Source: Channa striata | Lineage: Eukaryota; Chordata; Actinopteri; Anabantiformes; Channidae | Reading direction: 5' to 3' | Assembly (NCBI GenBank): GCA_033026295.1 | Contig: CM065188.1 | Span: forward strand, 15,096,642-15,160,641 | Length of the DNA stretch: 64,000 nt | In this document: piece after piece, positions 60,076-64,000 of the stretch | How the letters are laid out: every line of letters begins with the position of its first letter | Numbering within the stretch: position 1 is the first letter of the stretch | Notes under the pieces: generated by a model | What the model was told of the DNA's origin: nothing | What the model saw: only the letters and a program-made list of their open reading frames with translations | Databases searched by the model: none | Translations under genes and position numbers: made by a program

Positions 60076-60965
60076 ATGTCCGACCCAGCAGAACCTCGTC
60101 AGCCTTGCGACGTTCCGCTACCACAGGTGGATTCGGTTGCGGAACTTAGAGACCAACTCCAGTTTTGTTTGTCTTGTATACAGTCTCTCCATAGCCGCGT
60201 CGTGCATTTGGAACAGGCGTCTGCCCCCTCTCCCTCGCGTATTAATCTGGGGCAGCCAGAGCCTTTTGACGGTTCTGCTAAGGAATGTCGCCCGTTCCTG
60301 TCTGCCTGCAGACTTCAATTTGAGCTAAATTCCCGGGATTTTCCGTCCGAACGTAGTAAGGTTGCATACGTACTCAGCTTATTAAGGGGCAGAGCTAAAC
60401 ACTGGGGCCTTGCTGAGTGGGAACGTAGAGCTGCTCACTGTCAGTCGTTTTCGGAGTTTTCTACACAGTTGGTCAGTGTTTTTGATCCTGTGGCTCCCCC
60501 ACCGCACAGCTGCCTCACAGCTGCTTAGACTGTCCCAGGACACACACTCGGTCTCTGATTACGCCATCCGGTTTCGTACGCTGGCTGCCAGCAGCCGGTG
60601 GACTGGGGACGCGTTATCAGATGCTTTTATGAGGGCTTATCTGGAGCAGTTAAGGATGAATTGGCTGGCCGGGAGCTTCCTGAGGATTTGGAGGATCTCA
60701 TTGAGCTCGCTTCACGGATCGACCGGCGTATTAGGGACCGAGCCCGGGAACGCCACATCAGCAGAGCTGCGGGTGTCGTTCTCCGCCACCACCAACTGGA
60801 CTCAGCAGTGAGCCTTCCTCCTCTCCGGAACCCATGCAGCTGGGCACGGGCAAACTGTTTGCAGCTGAGCGGCGGAGACGCGTGGGTGAGGGCCTCTGTC
60901 TGTATTGTGGAGAGCCAGGGCACCTGCTGAGGACCTGCCCGGCAAAAGCCGAGGCTCGCCAGTGA
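60076..60965 (+). pseudogene. Gypsy gag, frameshifted
   Basis: Opens at ATG 60076, 150 codons to a stop at 60526. Gag-like sequence then continues in two other frames (60500-60620 and 60620-60800) and ends with a CCHC zinc knuckle (CLYCGEPGHLLRTC, about 60889-60930). At least three frame breaks. Confidence 0.75.
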
Positions 60966-61093
60966 AGGGGTACCTGGCGAGCCGTGCGTCCATTTTTAAG
61001 TCCCCTCAAGACCCCAACTAGGCTCCTTGTCTCCTACCAACAGCGCAGGGGTGAGTTTCTTGCTCTTATTGACTCTGGGTCGGATGGGAGTTT

Positions 61094-62449
61094 ATGTCTC
61101 TGGAGGTAGTGCAGAAACTGAACATTCCTACTGTGAGCATCAATCCTCCCCTAGCAGTCTCTGCGATTAATGGCTCCATCATTCACAGAATTACTGCTCG
61201 CACAGCCGAGGTTCGTATTACTCTGTCAGGGAACCACACTGAGACTGCCTCTTTTACGTGGTTGATTCTGTGCATCCTCCTATCATTCTGGGCTATCCGT
61301 GGTTGTGCAGACATTCCCCCACATAGATTGGACCTCGGGAGGGTGCTCTCCTGGAGTCCATATTGTTTGTTGAACTGTTTAAATGCAGCTGTTGTGCGTA
61401 CTCCCTTGTCTAAGTCTCTTCCAACTCCTCCGGACCTCAGTAAAATACCTGCAGAATATCATGATCTGGGAGCAGTCTTCAGTAAGGCCAGGGCTCAGTC
61501 GTTACCACCTCATCGTCCCTACGACTGCGCCATTGACCTCCTCCCTGGATCACAACCTCCCAGGGGTCACCTCTACCCCCTCTCTGGACCTGAGCGTGAG
61601 GCAATGGAACGCTATCTCCATGAAGGGCTGGGGGCAGGTATAATCCGGCCATCCTCATCTCCTGCAGGTGCTGGCTTCTTCTTTGTGAGTAAGAAGGATG
61701 GAGGGCTCCGGCCTTGTATTGACTATAGGGGGTTAAACAAGATCACTGTAAGGAACACTTACCCCCTACCCCTCTTACATAGTGCTTTTGATTTGTTGAA
61801 GGGGGCTAATATTTTTACTAAGCTGGATCTTCGCAGTGCCTACCACCTGGTGCGCATCAGAGAGGGAGATGAATGGAAGACTGCTTTTAACACTCACAGC
61901 GGGCATTTTGAGTATCTGGTGATGCCTTTTGGCCTCACAAACGCCCCCGCCGTCTTTCAGAACTTAATTAATGATATACTGAAAGACATGATAAATCGTT
62001 TTGTGTTCGTTTATTTGGACGATATTCTCATTTTTTCTCCAGACCCGGTGAGCCATGTGCAGCACGTCAGAGTCGTCCTGCAGCGACTCCTGGAGAACCA
62101 ACTTTACGTCAAGGCTGAGAAGTGTGAATTTCATACCACCCAGACCACATTTCTTGGTTTTGTCATTTCTCCAGGGGCCATCTCTATGGACCAGGGCAAG
62201 GTCAGAGCGGTTCTCGAGTGGCCCGTCCCTGTCGGACGCAAACAGCTCCAGCGCTTCCTCGGCTTTGCCAATTTTTATCGGCGCTTCATACGGGGCTACA
62301 GTGGCGTGGCTGCACCGCTACATAGACTCACCTCCACTAAGGTACCTTTTGTTTGGGGGGAGAGTGTGGATAAGGCATTTTCTGTGCTGAACGACGCTTC
62401 TCTGCCGCCCCCATCCTGGTGCAGCCTGACCCCTCCAAACAATTTATAG
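61094..62449 (+). pseudogene. Gypsy pol: protease remnant and reverse transcriptase
   Basis: 451 codons open. Protease-like N-terminus; the aspartic DSG-type motif lies just upstream in another frame, near 61070. RT has FFVSKKDGGLRPCIDYRGLN, then FTKLDLRSAYH and YLDD at about 62012-62023, followed by FLGFVIS and RFLGFANFYRRFI. The frame leaves the family near 62400, before RNase H. Confidence 0.8.
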
Positions 62450-62850
62450 TGGAGGTAGATGCGTCAGACTCGGGGTAGGGGCGGTGTTATCTCAAAGGGC
62501 GTTCGATAACAAGGTTCACCCCTGTGCATACTTCTCCCAAGCTCTCTCCTGCGGAGAGTAATTATGACATAGGGAACAGAGAGCTTTTAGCAGTCAAATT
62601 GGCTCTGGAGGAGTGGCGCCACTGGCTGGAGGGAGCAAAACTTCCTTTCCTTGTTTGGACAGACCACAAGAACCTCGAATATATAAAGTCTGCTAAGAGA
62701 CTTAACCCTCGCCAGGCTAGGTGGGCCCTATTTTTTTCGACAGGTTCAAATTCTCCTGTCCTACCGCCCTGGGGCCAAGAATGTGAAGCCGGATGCGCTC
62801 TCCCGGCAGCACCAACGAGAAGAAGTTGCCGGGAGGAGTCAACTATTTTA
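62400..62850 (+). pseudogene. Gypsy RNase H region, frameshifted
   Basis: VEVDASDSG is followed at once by a stop (near 62478); NYDIGNRELLAVKLALEEWR and WTDHKNLEYI resume in another frame from 62524. A further frame change lies near 62740. Confidence 0.7.
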
Positions 62851-62951
62851 CCAGCCACCCTTGTGGTGGGAGCCACTCGCTGGGCACTGGAGCGTAAGGT
62901 CAAGGCAAGTTTGAATACCTACCCTTCTCCCCCTTCTGGCTGTCCCACTGG

Positions 62952-63935
62952 TTGTCTGTTCGTGCCTTCCCATTTACGCCCACAGGTCCTGAAATGGGGG
63001 CACTCTTCACGCCTGGCTTGTCATCCCGGAGCTACACGCACTCGTTCCTCGTGGCCCAACGGTTCTGGTGGCCCACAGTTGTCCAGGATGTTAAGACCTT
63101 TGTAGCAGCCTGTCCAGTCTGTGCCCGGGTGAAGATGCCACGGAGACCCCCTGCAGGTTTCTTACTCCCTTTGCCTGTGCCATCCCGGCCGTGGTCCCAC
63201 GTGGCCATGGACTTCATCACTGGACTCCCTTGTTCCCAAGGTAAAACAGTTATCTTAACTATCATAGATAGGTTTTCCAAGCTGGCTCATGCTGTCGCCC
63301 TGCCCAAGCTCCCCTCAGCCAAGGAGCTGGCTCTGATCCTGTCTGAACATTTATTTCGTCTACATGGGCTCCCAGTGAACATTGTGTCGGATCGGGGTCC
63401 ACAGTTTGTGGCCAACTTTTGGAGAGAGTTCTGTAGGCTTTTGGGGGTCAGTGTGAGTTTGAGCTCTGGTTTCCACCCTCAGACCAATGGCCAGGTGGAG
63501 AGATTCAACCAGGACCTTGAGACCACCCTACGAGCCTTGTGCTATAAAAGTCCTGGCACCTGGACCTCCCAACTAGCGTGGGCTGAGTATGCCCATAACT
63601 CCCTTGTCACCTCATCTGGCTATTCTCCCTTCCAGGCTGCATACGGCTACCAACCCCCCCTCTTCCCTCCCCAGGAGAGGGTGGCAGCCTCCTCCGAGCC
63701 TGCAGCGTTTGTTCGCCGTTGCCAGCGCACATGGAGGGTTTTCCGCTCTACCCTACTGAGGTGCCGGGAGAGGATCCGGCTGTCCGCCAATAAACGTCGT
63801 TCTCCTGCCCCTGAGTACCAGGTGGGTGACAAGGTCTGGCTATCCTCACGGGACGTGCCCCTCAAAGGAGGGGAGAGGAAGCTGCAGCCCCGCTTTCTTG
63901 GTCCTTTTCCGTTACCCGGATCCTCAACCCTGTAG
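62952..63935 (+). pseudogene. Gypsy integrase, near-complete frame
   Basis: Zinc-finger CPVCARVK; catalytic core MDFITGLP (D), IVSDRGPQF (D) and GFHPQTNGQVERFNQ (E); then the YQVGDKVWLSS and RKLQPRFLGPF segment. The start chosen by the frame overlaps frame-shifted upstream pol. The frame ends at 63935 while family-like sequence continues to the window edge. Confidence 0.78.
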
Positions 63936-64000
63936 CTGTGGAGTTGAGGATTCCTGCCTCCCTGCGCATACACCCTGTTTTCCATGTATCCAAGTTAAAG

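Larger units (their letters stand above)
59562..64000 (+). mobile_element. Ty3/Gypsy LTR retrotransposon, decayed, continues past window end
   Basis: LTR, gag, protease region, RT, RNase H and integrase in Ty3/Gypsy order. Gag and pol have frame changes and in-frame stops, so it is a relic. Only 13 bases separate the LTR from the gag ATG. It lies on the strand opposite to the receptors, upstream of R6. Confidence 0.85.

Noticed and set aside
60627..60923. Antisense frames in the Gypsy gag
   Set aside because: Shadow of the GC-rich gag zinc-knuckle region.

Overview
The window looks like teleost fish chromosomal DNA. It has intron-split genes with GT-AG boundaries, fish-type L2 and RTE LINEs, tRNA-derived SINEs, solo LTRs, a Ty3/Gypsy element and AT-rich microsatellites. 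The species cannot be named from sequence alone; the gene family fits what fish genomes usually label 'B-cell receptor CD22-like' or sialoadhesin-like.

The core is a minus-strand cluster of six Siglec/CD22-like immunoglobulin-superfamily receptor loci, called R1 to R6 here by coordinate. Their shared 5'-3' plan is: signal-peptide exon, one to three V-set + D2 exon pairs, one or two C2 exons, a transmembrane exon and short cytoplasmic exons. Every internal Ig exon starts and ends in phase 1, so modules can be duplicated or skipped without breaking the frame. R1 (4.4-10.6 kb): five Ig domains and a tail with ITIM, YxN and ITSM-type tyrosine motifs. R2 (about 14.8-23.3 kb): an ectodomain almost identical to R1, but a Lys in the transmembrane segment and a short tail without tyrosine. 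R3 (25.7-31.9 kb): a pseudogene with a frameshifted V exon and a truncated C2. R4 (34.4-48.3 kb): an intact 838-residue model with eight Ig domains, an Arg in the transmembrane segment and no tail tyrosine. R5 (50.7-54.3 kb): five Ig domains with no transmembrane exon found. R6 (56.4-58.7 kb): the 3' half of an ITIM receptor whose 5' exons are not in the window.

The cluster therefore has the signature of a paired-receptor system. Nearly identical ligand-binding regions are carried on inhibitory-type tails (R1, R6) and on tails with a basic transmembrane residue that could recruit an ITAM adaptor (R2, R4). R1 and R2 arose by a tandem duplication of about 8 kb (roughly 5188-13095 and 16528-25548). 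Its edge lies in the intron between the last Ig exon and the transmembrane exon, so the ectodomain was copied but the tail was not.

Retroelements fill the introns and spacers: L2 LINEs at 27.5-30.6 and about 36.8-40.0 kb, an RTE LINE at 42.0-44.2 kb with a 17-bp target duplication, smaller LINE pieces, SINEs, and solo LTRs with target duplications at 2.6-3.0, 12.2-13.0, 24.7-25.5 and 50.3-50.6 kb. From 59.6 kb to the window end lies a decayed Ty3/Gypsy element on the plus strand, inserted into an older L2 fragment. Exon borders were assigned by eye from splice signals, phase and homology between copies. No transcript or database search was available.
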